Shown one piece after another: positions 28,317-36,228 of a stretch of 64,000 bases of DNA. Both the position numbers and the translations under genes were made by a program. Position 1 is the stretch's first letter, and the number at the start of each line of letters is the position of its first letter. The DNA comes from Gemmatimonadaceae bacterium (lineage in GTDB: Bacteria; Gemmatimonadota; Gemmatimonadetes; Gemmatimonadales; Gemmatimonadaceae): contig JAICLZ010000005.1 of NCBI GenBank assembly GCA_025929535.1, positions 31,108-95,107 on the forward strand, given 5' to 3'. The notes beneath the pieces are model-generated. The model searched no databases, was not told the origin of the DNA, and worked only from the letters and a program-made list of their open reading frames with translations.

Positions 28317-28784
28317 CTAATTCGTAGGCGAGCGTCGCTGGGGATTCCAGCTGTGCGTCTCGGCTCGCACGTGACGACTCCACGCGAGGAGAGCGTCGTA
28401 AACGACGAATCCGTGCTCGAGCTGTTCGTGATCGTCGCGATAATTGTGGGAGAGCCCGAGCGAGATCGCGAGCAATCCCGCCGCCTGCGGTGCGAGATCC
28501 AGGCGCGCCGTGTCTGCGCCACGCACGATTCGCGCGAGCTCGTCCAGCGCGGGATCGTGTATGCGATATTTGGCGAGCAGTGCATCGAAGCTGCAGAGTG
28601 GCCCGTCGTGCGAGAGCTCGACCCCTTCCACATCGAACGGCACCGCCCCCGTCTCGGCGGCGCGCCGCACCACATCGTCAGGCGGCACGAAGATAAATTC
28701 CGCAGCGGGATCGATGAAGCGCCTGATGAGCCACGGGCATGCGACGCGATCGATTTTCGGACGTTCGCGGGTGATCCACTGCAT
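28317..28784 (-). CDS. ChrB C-terminal-domain protein (chromate resistance family)
   Basis: A 155-residue protein consisting only of the ChrB C-terminal domain: RPKIDRVACPWLIRRFIDPAAEFIFVP, then FDVEGVELSHDGPLCSFDALL, IHDPALDELARIVRGAD and a C-terminal GLSHNYRDDHEQLEHG. The first ATG (28808) has no ribosome binding site, while the ATG at 28784 has GGAGGA eight bases upstream. The full-length paralogue lies divergently 74 bases away. ChrB proteins are linked to chromate resistance regulation, but the same domain also occurs in proteins unrelated to chromate; no chrA transporter is present. Confidence 0.85.
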   Translation of the reverse strand: MQWITRERPKIDRVACPWLIRRFIDPAAEFIFVPPDDVVRRAAETGAVPFDVEGVELSHDGPLCSFDALLAKYRIHDPALDELARIVRGADTARLDLAPQAAGLLAISLGLSHNYRDDHEQLEHGFVVYDALLAWSRHVRAETHSWNPQRRSPTN

Positions 28785-28820
28785 GGCTGTTTCCTCCGAG
28801 CCCCGCATGGCGGTGAGGCA

Positions 28821-28848
28821 TTGCGGTGCCGTCCGGGGGCGGTATCTT
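28821..28848 (+). promoter_or_regulatory. Putative promoter of chrB, near leaderless
   Basis: TTGCGG (28821-28826) and TATCTT (28843-28848) are separated by 16 bases. The predicted start near 28855 is four bases before the ATG at 28859, leaving no room for a ribosome binding site. Confidence 0.45.
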
Positions 28849-28858
28849 CACCTGCTAT

Positions 28859-29935
28859 ATGGATGATTCAGCTGCGATACATCCGCAAGGGAGTGAGAAT
28901 GAGACGGCCCCGCGCAGAGCTCGCTGGCTGTTGCTCGTGCATCAGATTCCTCCCAAGCCGGACTACTTCCGCGTCAAGGTCCGGCGCCGGCTCGCTCGTC
29001 TGGGTGCCGTCGCGCTCAAAAGTACCGTGTACGTTCTCCCATGGTCACTCGAAACGGTGGAAAGCTTCCAGTGGCTCCGACGCGAGATCGTGGACGACGG
29101 CGGAGAGGCGATGCTCTGCGAGGCGAAGCTCGTGGAGGGAGTCTCCGATGCGGAGCTCCAGGAGCTGTTTCGAAAGGCGCGCGATGCCGACTACGGCGCG
29201 ATCGAGTCGGCCGCGACCGGTGCGCTCGCGCGCGTCCGAAAGCGCAGATTGAGCGCGGACGAGCGTGCGGAGATCGAGGCGGCCATCGCGCGATTGCGCC
29301 GTCGGCTGCACGAGGTGACGGAGCTGGACTTCTTCCGGGCCACGAGTCGTGGCGCGGCAGAGCGAGCGATCGGCGCGCTCGCGGATCGTGCGAGCGGTGG
29401 CGCTCCGCCCCCAATGGTGCCGCAAGGGCGCGGACCAGCCCCACGCGGCGCGGTGTGGGTCACCCGGCGCGGCGTGTTCGTCGATCGCATCGCGAGCGCG
29501 TGGCTGATTCGAACGTTCATCGATGCGCGCGCCAGCTTCAGGTTCGTGCCCGGCACCGGGCATCGTCCCGCGCCAGGCGAGCTGCGCTTCGACATGTTCG
29601 AAGCGGAGTACACCCATGTGGGCGACCGGTGCACCTTCGAAGTGCTCCTCGCGCACTTCGGGCTGGAGCCCGATGCCGCGCTGCGGGCCATAGCGGAGAT
29701 CGTGCACGACATCGATGTGAAGGACGGGAAGTTCGGACGCCCCGAGGCTGCCGGCATCGAGCAGCTTCTGTCCGGAATCGTGCGGGCCACGCCCACGGAC
29801 GAAGACCGCCTTGCGGCCGGAGGCGCGGTCTTCGCGTCGCTCTACGTATCGTTTCGGGACTCTGCACCATCCCCGGCTGAATCGGCGCGGGAGCGCACGG
29901 GCTCCAGGGCTGTCCGACGCGCGCGCAAGAAATAG
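28859..29935 (+). CDS. chrB: ChrB-family protein, full length
   Basis: A 358-residue protein. The N-terminal half (WLLLVHQIPPKPDYFRVKVRRRLARLGAVALKSTVYVLP, ESFQWLRREI) is the ChrB N-terminal domain, a PaaX-like or winged-helix type unit. The C-terminal half (VWVTRRGVFVDRIASAWLIRTFIDARASFRFVPG, RFDMFEAEYTHVGDRCTFEVLL, IVHDIDVKDGKFGRPEA) is the same domain as the divergent short gene. ChrB of Ochrobactrum-type operons is a chromate-sensitive regulator. Here no ChrA gene follows; instead a DUF5916 gene starts 3 bases later. The basic C-terminal tail (RTGSRAVRRARKK) is unusual. Confidence 0.86.
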   Translation: MDDSAAIHPQGSENETAPRRARWLLLVHQIPPKPDYFRVKVRRRLARLGAVALKSTVYVLPWSLETVESFQWLRREIVDDGGEAMLCEAKLVEGVSDAELQELFRKARDADYGAIESAATGALARVRKRRLSADERAEIEAAIARLRRRLHEVTELDFFRATSRGAAERAIGALADRASGGAPPPMVPQGRGPAPRGAVWVTRRGVFVDRIASAWLIRTFIDARASFRFVPGTGHRPAPGELRFDMFEAEYTHVGDRCTFEVLLAHFGLEPDAALRAIAEIVHDIDVKDGKFGRPEAAGIEQLLSGIVRATPTDEDRLAAGGAVFASLYVSFRDSAPSPAESARERTGSRAVRRARKK

Positions 29936-29938
29936 ACG

Positions 29939-32212
29939 GTGACACCGGTCAGTGTACATCTTGCGATCGCCGGAGTGCTCGCGCTCGTCTCAACCGCCGG
30001 AGAGGCACGGGCGCAGGGCGACACGGCGCAATCCTGCCCGCCGCCGGGCCTCACGTGCGTGAGCTCGGCGCGCAAGGCGGACGCAGTCGCCGTCAGCGCC
30101 TCACGCACCCCGATTCCGCTCGACGCCGCACTGGCCGACGGCATCTGGTCGTCGGTCGATTCGATCACGGACTTTCGACAGAGAGAGCCGGCCGAGGGCG
30201 CGCGCGCGACGGAGCGGACGGTGGTGAAGGTCGCGCGCGATGCGGACGCGCTCTATATCGCGGTGCGCGCCTACGGCGATGCGCGCTCGATGCTTCGCGC
30301 GCGACAGCTGCGCCGCGATGCCGATCTCTCGTCCGACGACAACGTCACGATCCTCATCGACAGCTTTCACGATAGGCGCAGCGCGTTCGAGTTCCGGACC
30401 AATCCGCTCGGCGCGATGTGGGATGCGCAGCTGTCGGGGTGGGATACGGAGAACACCGATTGGAACGGGATTTGGGAAGTCGTGGTGAGTCGTGACGCGA
30501 ATGCATGGACGGCGCTCTTTCGGATTCCGTTTCGAACACTGCGATTCCGCAGCGGATCGGGAACGTCGTTCGGCTTCAACGTGCGGCGCTTCGTGAGGCG
30601 GACGAACGAGGAGGACCTGTGGCGGTCGTACGGTCGAACCCAGGGACTCACGCAGCTGCAGAACGCTGGGGAGCTCACGGGCTTCGGCCGTCTCGATCGT
30701 CCTCGCGATGTCGATCTTCGCCCCTACGTGCTCGGAAGAGTCGACCAGAACAGCCACGACAGCGCGGGGGACGAGCTCGCGCGCGGCGGCTGGAACGGGA
30801 AGCTGGGCGGCGACGCGAAGCTCGCCGTGTCGCAAACGCTCACCGCCGATCTCACCGTGAATACCGACTTCGCCCAGGTCGAGGTGGACCAGCAGGTGAT
30901 CAACCTCACGCGCTTCCCGACGTTCTTTCCGGAGAAGCGCGAGTTCTTTCTCGAGTCGAGCGGAATTTTCGATTTCGGCACCGAACAGCACGCGCAGCTC
31001 TTTTACTCGCGACGGATCGGGCTCACCGACAGCGGGACCACGGTTCCGATCGACGCCGGCGCCCGGCTGTACGGGCGAGCAGGATCATGGACAGTCGGCA
31101 TGCTCGACGCGCGCACGGGCGGCGAAGATGCGGCCAACGATGCGGTATTTCGGGTGAAGCACGATCTCTTCGAGCGATCGTACATCGGGGCGATCGCGAT
31201 GCAGCGCTCGGGTGCGGGCGTGCACGACGTCGAGCGCGCGGGCGGTTTCGACATCGACCTGCCTCTGATCGTGCGCGGGCACAACGTGGAGCCCAAGCTC
31301 TGGCTCGCCGCCACGCACGTCCCCGACTCGGCCGCCGGCACGCCGGTGGCGTGGCGGCTCTCGACCGACTACCCCAACGACCTGTTCGACAACTTCGTCT
31401 CCTTCTATCACATCGACGCGGGCTTCACGCCCATGCTCGGCTTCGTGCAGCGAACCGGCATCATCGAAACGACAGGGCACGTCGATTTCATGCCGCGGCC
31501 GCACGCGCTCGGAATCCGGCAGCTCGATTTCGAGCTCATCCCGACCTGGGACATCATAGCGAACGAGGGCGGCTCGCTCCTGCACGTGCGCGATTGGCAA
31601 ACGGCGAGCCTCGACTGGGTGCCGCTGGGCGCAACGCTCCAGTCGGGAGATCAATTCTCGTTTCACGTGCAGCGCCTGATGGACGCCCCCACGGAAACAT
31701 TCCCGATCTTTCGAGCGATCGCGATCTCGCCGGGCCGCTACTGGTGGACGCGCGGGCAGCTGCAGTACGACATGTCTCCGGCCCGTGCGATTGCGCTCAG
31801 CGCGCTCCTTGGCTGGGGTGGGCTCTACGACGGCCACGACAGGCAGGAGAGCATCTCCGCCACGTGGCGTGGTGGCGGCCATCTCATCCTCGGCGCGAAC
31901 CTCAATCGAAGCCGGGTCACGCTCTCGAGCGGATCGTTTACCGCGATACAAACCGGCACGCGAATGGAATACGCCTTCAACACGCGCACCGATCTCCTCG
32001 CCTTCGTGCAGTTCGACAACGAAACGGATCGCGCCGATTTCAATTTCCGCTTCCACTGGATTCCAGTGATCGGCGACGACGTGTTCGTGGTGTGGAACTC
32101 GGGATACACCACGGACCCCTCGGCGCGATTCCGTTTTCCGGACAGGCACTCGCTCGGCCGGCCGTTGAACGGAGCACTGATCGTGAAGGTCGTGCACCGG
32201 CTTGCGCCGTGA
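29939..32212 (+). CDS. DUF5916/CBM9-like outer-membrane protein
   Basis: A 757-residue exported protein starting at a GTG three bases after chrB. A signal peptide (ending EARAQ) is followed by a carbohydrate-binding family 9-like domain (residues ~55-215: ALADGIWSSVDSITDFRQREP, LYIAVRAYGDA, DDNVTILIDSFHDRRSAFEFRTNPLGAMWDAQLSG). The remaining ~500 residues are the DUF5916 region with alternating strands (NTDFAQVEVDQQVINLTRFPTFFPEKREFFLE) that probably form an outer-membrane barrel. The ligand is unknown. The coupling to chrB is positional only. Confidence 0.88.
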   Translation: MTPVSVHLAIAGVLALVSTAGEARAQGDTAQSCPPPGLTCVSSARKADAVAVSASRTPIPLDAALADGIWSSVDSITDFRQREPAEGARATERTVVKVARDADALYIAVRAYGDARSMLRARQLRRDADLSSDDNVTILIDSFHDRRSAFEFRTNPLGAMWDAQLSGWDTENTDWNGIWEVVVSRDANAWTALFRIPFRTLRFRSGSGTSFGFNVRRFVRRTNEEDLWRSYGRTQGLTQLQNAGELTGFGRLDRPRDVDLRPYVLGRVDQNSHDSAGDELARGGWNGKLGGDAKLAVSQTLTADLTVNTDFAQVEVDQQVINLTRFPTFFPEKREFFLESSGIFDFGTEQHAQLFYSRRIGLTDSGTTVPIDAGARLYGRAGSWTVGMLDARTGGEDAANDAVFRVKHDLFERSYIGAIAMQRSGAGVHDVERAGGFDIDLPLIVRGHNVEPKLWLAATHVPDSAAGTPVAWRLSTDYPNDLFDNFVSFYHIDAGFTPMLGFVQRTGIIETTGHVDFMPRPHALGIRQLDFELIPTWDIIANEGGSLLHVRDWQTASLDWVPLGATLQSGDQFSFHVQRLMDAPTETFPIFRAIAISPGRYWWTRGQLQYDMSPARAIALSALLGWGGLYDGHDRQESISATWRGGGHLILGANLNRSRVTLSSGSFTAIQTGTRMEYAFNTRTDLLAFVQFDNETDRADFNFRFHWIPVIGDDVFVVWNSGYTTDPSARFRFPDRHSLGRPLNGALIVKVVHRLAP

Positions 32213-32242
32213 GCAGTTCCCACGGCGCCGCACGGCGCGTAA

Positions 32243-32279
32243 GGTATGGAGCTTGCCCGAAGGCGCAAACAACCATACC
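32243..32279. repeat. Inverted repeat GGTATGG...CCATACC upstream of a lipoprotein gene
   Basis: Seven-base arms at 32243-32249 and 32273-32279 lie in the short gap between the DUF5916 gene and the next lipoprotein gene. They may form a weak mRNA hairpin or a binding site just ahead of the GGGGGTGG ribosome binding site. Confidence 0.35.
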
Positions 32280-32291
32280 GGGGGTGGACCA

Positions 32292-32759
32292 ATGCACATG
32301 AAGATGAGGATCACGTCCGCGCGCGCGACCCGAGTCGCGATCGCCGCTGCCGCGGTCGCGCTGCTCGGCGCTTGCGGGAGCGATAGCACGGGACCGCACA
32401 ACGCGAACGTCACCGGCACGTACGCGCTGAGCACCGTGGACGGAGCGAGTCTGCCATTCACCGTGCCCAACACCGGTGACAACACCGTGATCGTGCAATC
32501 CGCGGCGATCATGCTCAACGACGACTCGACTTACTCCGCCGTCGCGAGCGGCACGGAGAACGGAGAGCCAACCTCCATCATCACGGACGAGGGGAATTAC
32601 AGCGTAAGCGGATCGCAGGTGACGTTCACGAGCACGGTCATTCAAGGCGGGCATTACACCGGCAACGTTTCGGGCACGACTCTCACGGTGACCATCATCG
32701 GCGCGTTCGTAGGCTCGACGAACAGCTCGTTCTCGCTGGTATTTACAAAGGGCACCTAG
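32292..32759 (+). CDS. Small lipoprotein, paralogue 1
   Basis: A 155-residue protein with a lipoprotein signal (AAAVALLGAC-GS). The mature part is a single beta-rich domain starting GTYALSTVDGASLPFTVPN, with a VIVQSAAIMLNDDSTY segment and ending SSFSLVFTKGT. The pattern G-T-Y-x-L-x-T-x-D-G-x-x-L-P is shared with the lipoprotein at 34424, and in looser form with the one at 33891. GGGGGTGG precedes the ATG. A small beta-barrel, lipocalin-like fold is plausible. Function unknown. Confidence 0.8.
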   Translation: MHMKMRITSARATRVAIAAAAVALLGACGSDSTGPHNANVTGTYALSTVDGASLPFTVPNTGDNTVIVQSAAIMLNDDSTYSAVASGTENGEPTSIITDEGNYSVSGSQVTFTSTVIQGGHYTGNVSGTTLTVTIIGAFVGSTNSSFSLVFTKGT

Positions 32760-32770
32760 ATCAGATAGCG

Positions 32771-33760
32771 CTACTCCTCGAGCCGAATCAGCTTGCTCAC
32801 GCTCAGCCCTTCCGCCTCGCCCTGGAAGTTGAGCACCACGCGATGGCGGAGCACCGAGTCCGCGATCGAGCGCACGTCGTCGAGATCGGGGACGCTCCGG
32901 CCATCCATCGCGGCCTTGGCCTTCGCGCCGAGCACGAGGTACTGGCTCGCGCGGGGGCCGGCGCCCCAGCTCACGTACTTGCGCACATCGGGCGTCGCCT
33001 CGGGCGCGTCCGGGCGTGTGGAGCGCGCGAGCTTGACCGCGTAGCGCACGACCGTTGGCGGAGCGGGAAGCCGCCGCACGAGATGCTGCAGGCGCGCGAG
33101 CTGCGCGGCCGAGAGCACGGGCGTGATCGAGAGCGCATCGTCGCCGGTGGTGGTGGAGACGATGCGCTCTTCTTCATCGAGCGTGGGGTAACCCACGTGC
33201 AGCTCGAACATGAAGCGGTCGAGCTGCGCTTCCGGAAGCGGATACGTGCCCTCCTGCTCGATCGGGTTCTGCGTCGCGAGCACGAAGAACGGCTCGGGGA
33301 GCGCGTGCGTCTGGCCCGATGCGGTGACCGCGTGCTCCTGCATTGCCTGCAGCAGCGCGGCCTGCGTCTTCGGCGGCGCGCGGTTGATCTCGTCCGCGAG
33401 CACGGCGTTGGCGAAGATCGGCCCGCGGACGTACTTGAAGCTGCGCTTCCCCGTCGCGTGATCCTCCTCGAGCATCTCCGTGCCCGTGATGTCGCTCGGC
33501 ATGAGATCCGGCGTGAACTGCACGCGCGAGAAGGTGAGATCGAGCGCTTCGGCCACCGTGCGCACGAGCAGCGTCTTGGCAAGGCCCGGCACGCCCACGA
33601 GCAGCGCGTGGCCTCCGCTCAGGAGCGCCGCGACGATGTTGTCGACCACCGCGTGCTGCCCCACGATCCGGCGGCCGATCTGCGTGACGAGCTGCTTGTG
33701 CGCGCGCGCGAGATCGTCCAGCAGGGCGAGGTCGTCGTTTGTGGAAGTCGCGATGGTCAT
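32771..33760 (-). CDS. MoxR-family AAA+ ATPase
   Basis: A 329-residue MoxR ATPase: IVGQHAVVDNIVAALLSGGHALLVGVPGLAKT (split here by Walker A GVPGLAKT around residue 60), DLMPSDITGTE, Walker B VLADEINRAPPKTQ, sensor ATQNPIEQEGTYPLPEAQLDRF and the C-terminal lid with SWGAGPRASQYLV. MoxR proteins act as chaperones in assembly of metalloenzymes or complexes, usually beside DUF58 and VWA-domain genes, none of which is visible here. The start is set at the ATG at 33760; an upstream ATG at 33817 has an AT-rich promoter-like tract inside the extra part. It converges with lipoprotein 1 and diverges from lipoprotein 2. Confidence 0.92.
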   Translation of the reverse strand: MTIATSTNDDLALLDDLARAHKQLVTQIGRRIVGQHAVVDNIVAALLSGGHALLVGVPGLAKTLLVRTVAEALDLTFSRVQFTPDLMPSDITGTEMLEEDHATGKRSFKYVRGPIFANAVLADEINRAPPKTQAALLQAMQEHAVTASGQTHALPEPFFVLATQNPIEQEGTYPLPEAQLDRFMFELHVGYPTLDEEERIVSTTTGDDALSITPVLSAAQLARLQHLVRRLPAPPTVVRYAVKLARSTRPDAPEATPDVRKYVSWGAGPRASQYLVLGAKAKAAMDGRSVPDLDDVRSIADSVLRHRVVLNFQGEAEGLSVSKLIRLEE

Positions 33761-33890
33761 TGCGCTTGCGAATGAGGAGCGGAATGGAATCTTGTGCGAA
33801 ACTAACCCGTGTTGCATGGTACGCGAAGGGGAGCGCCGTTCACTTCCGGATAGCCGTCAGCGGCGCGACCGCAACCCAGGAGAAATGCCA

Positions 33891-34331
33891 ATGGCCCGTA
33901 CTTCGTCACGTATCGCGCTGTCCTGCATCGCGGCAGCAATCCTCGCGGGCTCGGTCGCCTCGTGCTCCAGCGACTTGCTCAATCCCGTCACGCACACGTG
34001 GACGTTGCAAACCGTTGGCGATGTGCCGCTGCCGGCCACGGTTCCCAACTCGTCGCCGGTCATCGTGATCACATCCGGCACCGCAACCACCGCCGGCGAG
34101 GGGAGCTATTCGTTCACCTTCAACGGCACGAGCGACGGCGCCGACGGCGTGGTCGGAACCGATCGCGGGCACTGGACGATCACCAGCTCGACCTTTCTCT
34201 TCCGCAGCTCGAACGGCGTGCCGGACTACATCGGCGCGCTGAACGATGCCTCGATCCGCGTCTCACTGGCGGGGCAGATCGTTCACTCGTCGAACCAGAC
34301 GATCGACATGGTGTTCTCGCAGACGCAGTGA
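33891..34331 (+). CDS. Small lipoprotein, paralogue 2
   Basis: A 146-residue lipoprotein with signal ILAGSVASC-SS. The mature domain begins HTWTLQTVGDVPLPATVPNSSPV, echoing the T-x-x-G-x-x-L-P-x-T-V-P-N pattern of its neighbours, and ends TIDMVFSQTQ. AGGAGA lies suitably upstream of the ATG at 33891; an ATG at 33885 is too close to it. It is divergent from the MoxR gene. Function unknown. Confidence 0.78.
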   Translation: MARTSSRIALSCIAAAILAGSVASCSSDLLNPVTHTWTLQTVGDVPLPATVPNSSPVIVITSGTATTAGEGSYSFTFNGTSDGADGVVGTDRGHWTITSSTFLFRSSNGVPDYIGALNDASIRVSLAGQIVHSSNQTIDMVFSQTQ

Positions 34332-34423
34332 GCCGGCGCGCGGGATTCGGAACGAGACCGGCACGTTCTGGGTAGGCAGTAGTCAGGGATACGCTCACGC
34401 ACTCATCACGACCGCGAGGCTCA

Positions 34424-34912
34424 ATGATTCCGTCCGCACGGAGCACACGCCGTTCGCCATTCGCACGCACGATGCTCGCCCTTGCCGCGAGCGCGTCGAT
34501 CGCCATGGCATCCGCGTGCGGAAGCGATCTGCCCTCGGCTCCCAAGGATGTGCCGGGAACGTACGTCCTGCGCACGATCGATGGCCTCTCGCTGCCGGTG
34601 AGCGTGCCCAATCCGCGCAATCATCTGATCGTGATCAATGCGGTCACGGCGACGCTCAACACGAATGATACGTACGCAGTCGCGGGCACGGGAACGGAGG
34701 ATGGAAACGCGAGCACGGAGCTCACCGATGCCGGAACGTACACGCTCTCGGGGTCGACGCTGCATTTCACATCGGCAACGCTTGGCGGCGCGACCTACTC
34801 CGCAACCGCGAAGACGGACACGATGATCGTGACGCTCCCCGGCGGTTTCGTGGATTCGGACAACGCGAGCTTCGACCTGCTGTTCGTGCGAGTAGCCTCT
34901 GATCCCCACTAG
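34424..34912 (+). CDS. Small lipoprotein, paralogue 3
   Basis: A 162-residue lipoprotein. After a basic stretch and hydrophobic signal (MLALAASASIAMASAC-GS), the mature domain begins GTYVLRTIDGLSLPVSVPN and continues VINAVTATLNTNDTYAVAGTG, closely paralleling paralogue 1, and ends ASFDLLFVRV. GAGG precedes the ATG by five bases. It converges with the BsuPI-domain gene with a gap of 23 bases. Function unknown. Confidence 0.78.
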   Translation: MIPSARSTRRSPFARTMLALAASASIAMASACGSDLPSAPKDVPGTYVLRTIDGLSLPVSVPNPRNHLIVINAVTATLNTNDTYAVAGTGTEDGNASTELTDAGTYTLSGSTLHFTSATLGGATYSATAKTDTMIVTLPGGFVDSDNASFDLLFVRVASDPH

Positions 34913-34935
34913 CGGATGAGCGGCAGGCCGATCGA

Positions 34936-35412
34936 CTAGGGAAGAACGAAGTCGACGCGCTCTTCCACCGGATGGTTGCTCGAGCGCAGCTTGGCGAGCG
35001 CCGTGTATTTTCCGTGATAGCCGCGCGGCTCCCACTCCTCGCGGAACGAGATCGTCTCGTTCTCGTCGACGTTGCGATTCTGCAGCGCCTGCGTGAACAT
35101 CTTCCCCGTGCTCGAGCGCCAGACTTCGCGGCCGAGTGTGTCGAGAACGACGAACTCGTGGGTCTGGCCGTCCGGAAAATTGAGCTCCACGGAATGCGGG
35201 GCGAGGTTCGTCACCTGGAGCGCGAACTTCACGTCGCCGGGGCGCACCGCAACCTTGGCGGACGCCGCGAGGGAGGTGTCGCTCGAGGCTTTCGGCTCAT
35301 GCGCGTTGGGCACGCTGGCGTGGGCATCTCCATCTCCGTGCTGCGCGTGCGGGCCACAGGCGAGCGCGATGGCGGCGATGCAGAGAATCCAGGTGATGGA
35401 GCGGCGCGTCAT
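34936..35412 (-). CDS. BsuPI-domain lipoprotein
   Basis: A 158-residue probable lipoprotein: signal ITWILCIAAIALAC-GPH, a His/Ala/Ser-rich linker, then the BsuPI intracellular protease-inhibitor-like domain (VKFALQVTNLAPHSVELNFPDGQTHEFVV, LGREVWRSSTGKMFTQAL, ETISFREEW, GKYTALAKL). The conserved W-R-x-S-x-G-K-M-F-T-Q segment makes the domain assignment firm. BsuPI itself inhibits a Bacillus protease, but most members have unknown roles; this one would sit in the periplasm or outer membrane. A good promoter lies upstream. Confidence 0.85.
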   Translation of the reverse strand: MTRRSITWILCIAAIALACGPHAQHGDGDAHASVPNAHEPKASSDTSLAASAKVAVRPGDVKFALQVTNLAPHSVELNFPDGQTHEFVVLDTLGREVWRSSTGKMFTQALQNRNVDENETISFREEWEPRGYHGKYTALAKLRSSNHPVEERVDFVLP

Positions 35413-35465
35413 GTGGCCTGCAGAACGGAGAGCGAGGAAGGGGTCACGAGAAGTGACCGGGATTA

Positions 35466-35493
35466 AACATACCAATCAAGGGACGAGTGTCAA
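35466..35493 (-). promoter_or_regulatory. Promoter of the BsuPI lipoprotein gene
   Basis: On the minus strand TTGACA (35493-35488) and TATGTT (35471-35466) are 16 bases apart, close to the sigma-70 consensus. The predicted start near 35459 gives a leader of about 47 bases to the ATG at 35412. Confidence 0.55.
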
Positions 35494-35512
35494 CACCGTA
35501 AGTATCGAAGAT

Positions 35513-35525
35513 TGAAAGACTTTCA
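35513..35525. promoter_or_regulatory. 13-base palindrome TGAAAG-A-CTTTCA between divergent promoters
   Basis: A perfect dyad halfway between the minus-strand promoter of the BsuPI gene and the candidate plus-strand promoter of the ATP synthase operon. It shares TGAA-N5-TTCA with the palindrome at 13905-13917. Confidence 0.4.
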
Positions 35526-35542
35526 TTATTGCTGCGCTCGCT

Positions 35543-35572
35543 TTGGCGTCGGTTGGTCGCACGTTCTAATCT
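35543..35572 (+). promoter_or_regulatory. Putative promoter of the ATP synthase operon
   Basis: TTGGCG (35543-35548) and TAATCT (35567-35572) are separated by 18 bases; predicted start near 35579, giving a ~36-base leader to the atpZ ATG at 35615. Confidence 0.45.
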
Positions 35573-35614
35573 GCTTGCGAAAAATTTCACAAGCGGCTAG
35601 ATTCCTTGCGCGAA

Positions 35615-35884
35615 ATGGTTGACGGTAGTCGCGCTCCCAAAGGGAGCCACAATGACAGGGGCGGTGCTGGCCCGGAGGGTCCGTCGCCTGCCTCGTTCGC
35701 CGGTGCCGGCGCCCAGTTCGTCCTCGCGATCCTCCTCTTCCTCTACATCGGGAAGTGGCTCGACTCGAGGCTCGGAACGTCGCCCTGGCTACTCATTATC
35801 GGTGTGTTCGTGGGCGCGGCCGGGGGGTTTTACAGCTTCTACCGTCGCATCATGTCCTCGAGCCGAGAGAGGAACGGCGGGTGA
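35615..35884 (+). CDS. atpZ: AtpZ/AtpI-like ATP synthase accessory protein
   Basis: An 89-residue protein with a soluble N-terminus and two helices (FVLAILLFLYIGKWLD, then WLLIIGVFVGAAGGFYSFYRRI). The pattern G-A-G-x-Q-F-V...L-G-K-W-L-D-x-R-L-G-T-x-P-W is that of AtpZ/Gct, the small subunit that with AtpI can form a Mg2+/Ca2+ channel or help c-ring assembly. A TTG at 35606 would add three residues. It overlaps the next gene by four bases (GTGA) and leads the ATP synthase operon. Confidence 0.88.
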   Translation: MVDGSRAPKGSHNDRGGAGPEGPSPASFAGAGAQFVLAILLFLYIGKWLDSRLGTSPWLLIIGVFVGAAGGFYSFYRRIMSSSRERNGG

Positions 35885-36228
35885 AAAAGCTGGGGATCTA
35901 CGCGATCGCATCGGCGGCGCTGATCGCGGGCGCGGGGTGGCTCCTGACCTTTGCCTTTCCCACGGCGAGCGACCGGCACGCGCTGATCGTGAGCGCGGTG
36001 ATGGGCTATGCGGTACAGTTGATCGCGTTCGCCATCGCACGCGCGTGGACCGTGACGAACGTGGTCGCGGGGTGGGGGATGGGGATGTTGATTCGGTTCA
36101 TCGTGCTTGCGATCTATGCGTTCCTCAGCTCGAGAGTGCTCGGCCTTCCGGTTGCCGCCGCGCTCGTGAGTCTCGCTGCCTTTTTCTTCGTATCCACGCT
36201 GCTCGAACCCGTGCTGCTCAAGTCATGA
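35881..36228 (+). CDS. atpI: AtpI-like ATP synthase subunit I homologue
   Basis: A 115-residue protein with four hydrophobic helices (residues ~5-25, 35-53, 60-80, 85-105), as expected of AtpI. It starts at a GTG overlapping the atpZ stop, and its own stop overlaps atpB. AtpI helps assemble the c-ring. Sequence conservation in this family is low, so the call rests on topology, size and position between atpZ and atpB. Confidence 0.78.
   Translation: MKKLGIYAIASAALIAGAGWLLTFAFPTASDRHALIVSAVMGYAVQLIAFAIARAWTVTNVVAGWGMGMLIRFIVLAIYAFLSSRVLGLPVAAALVSLAAFFFVSTLLEPVLLKS

Noticed and set aside
31085..32518. 477-codon minus-strand frame opposite the DUF5916 gene
   Set aside because: Antisense shadow; it also crosses the start of the next lipoprotein gene.
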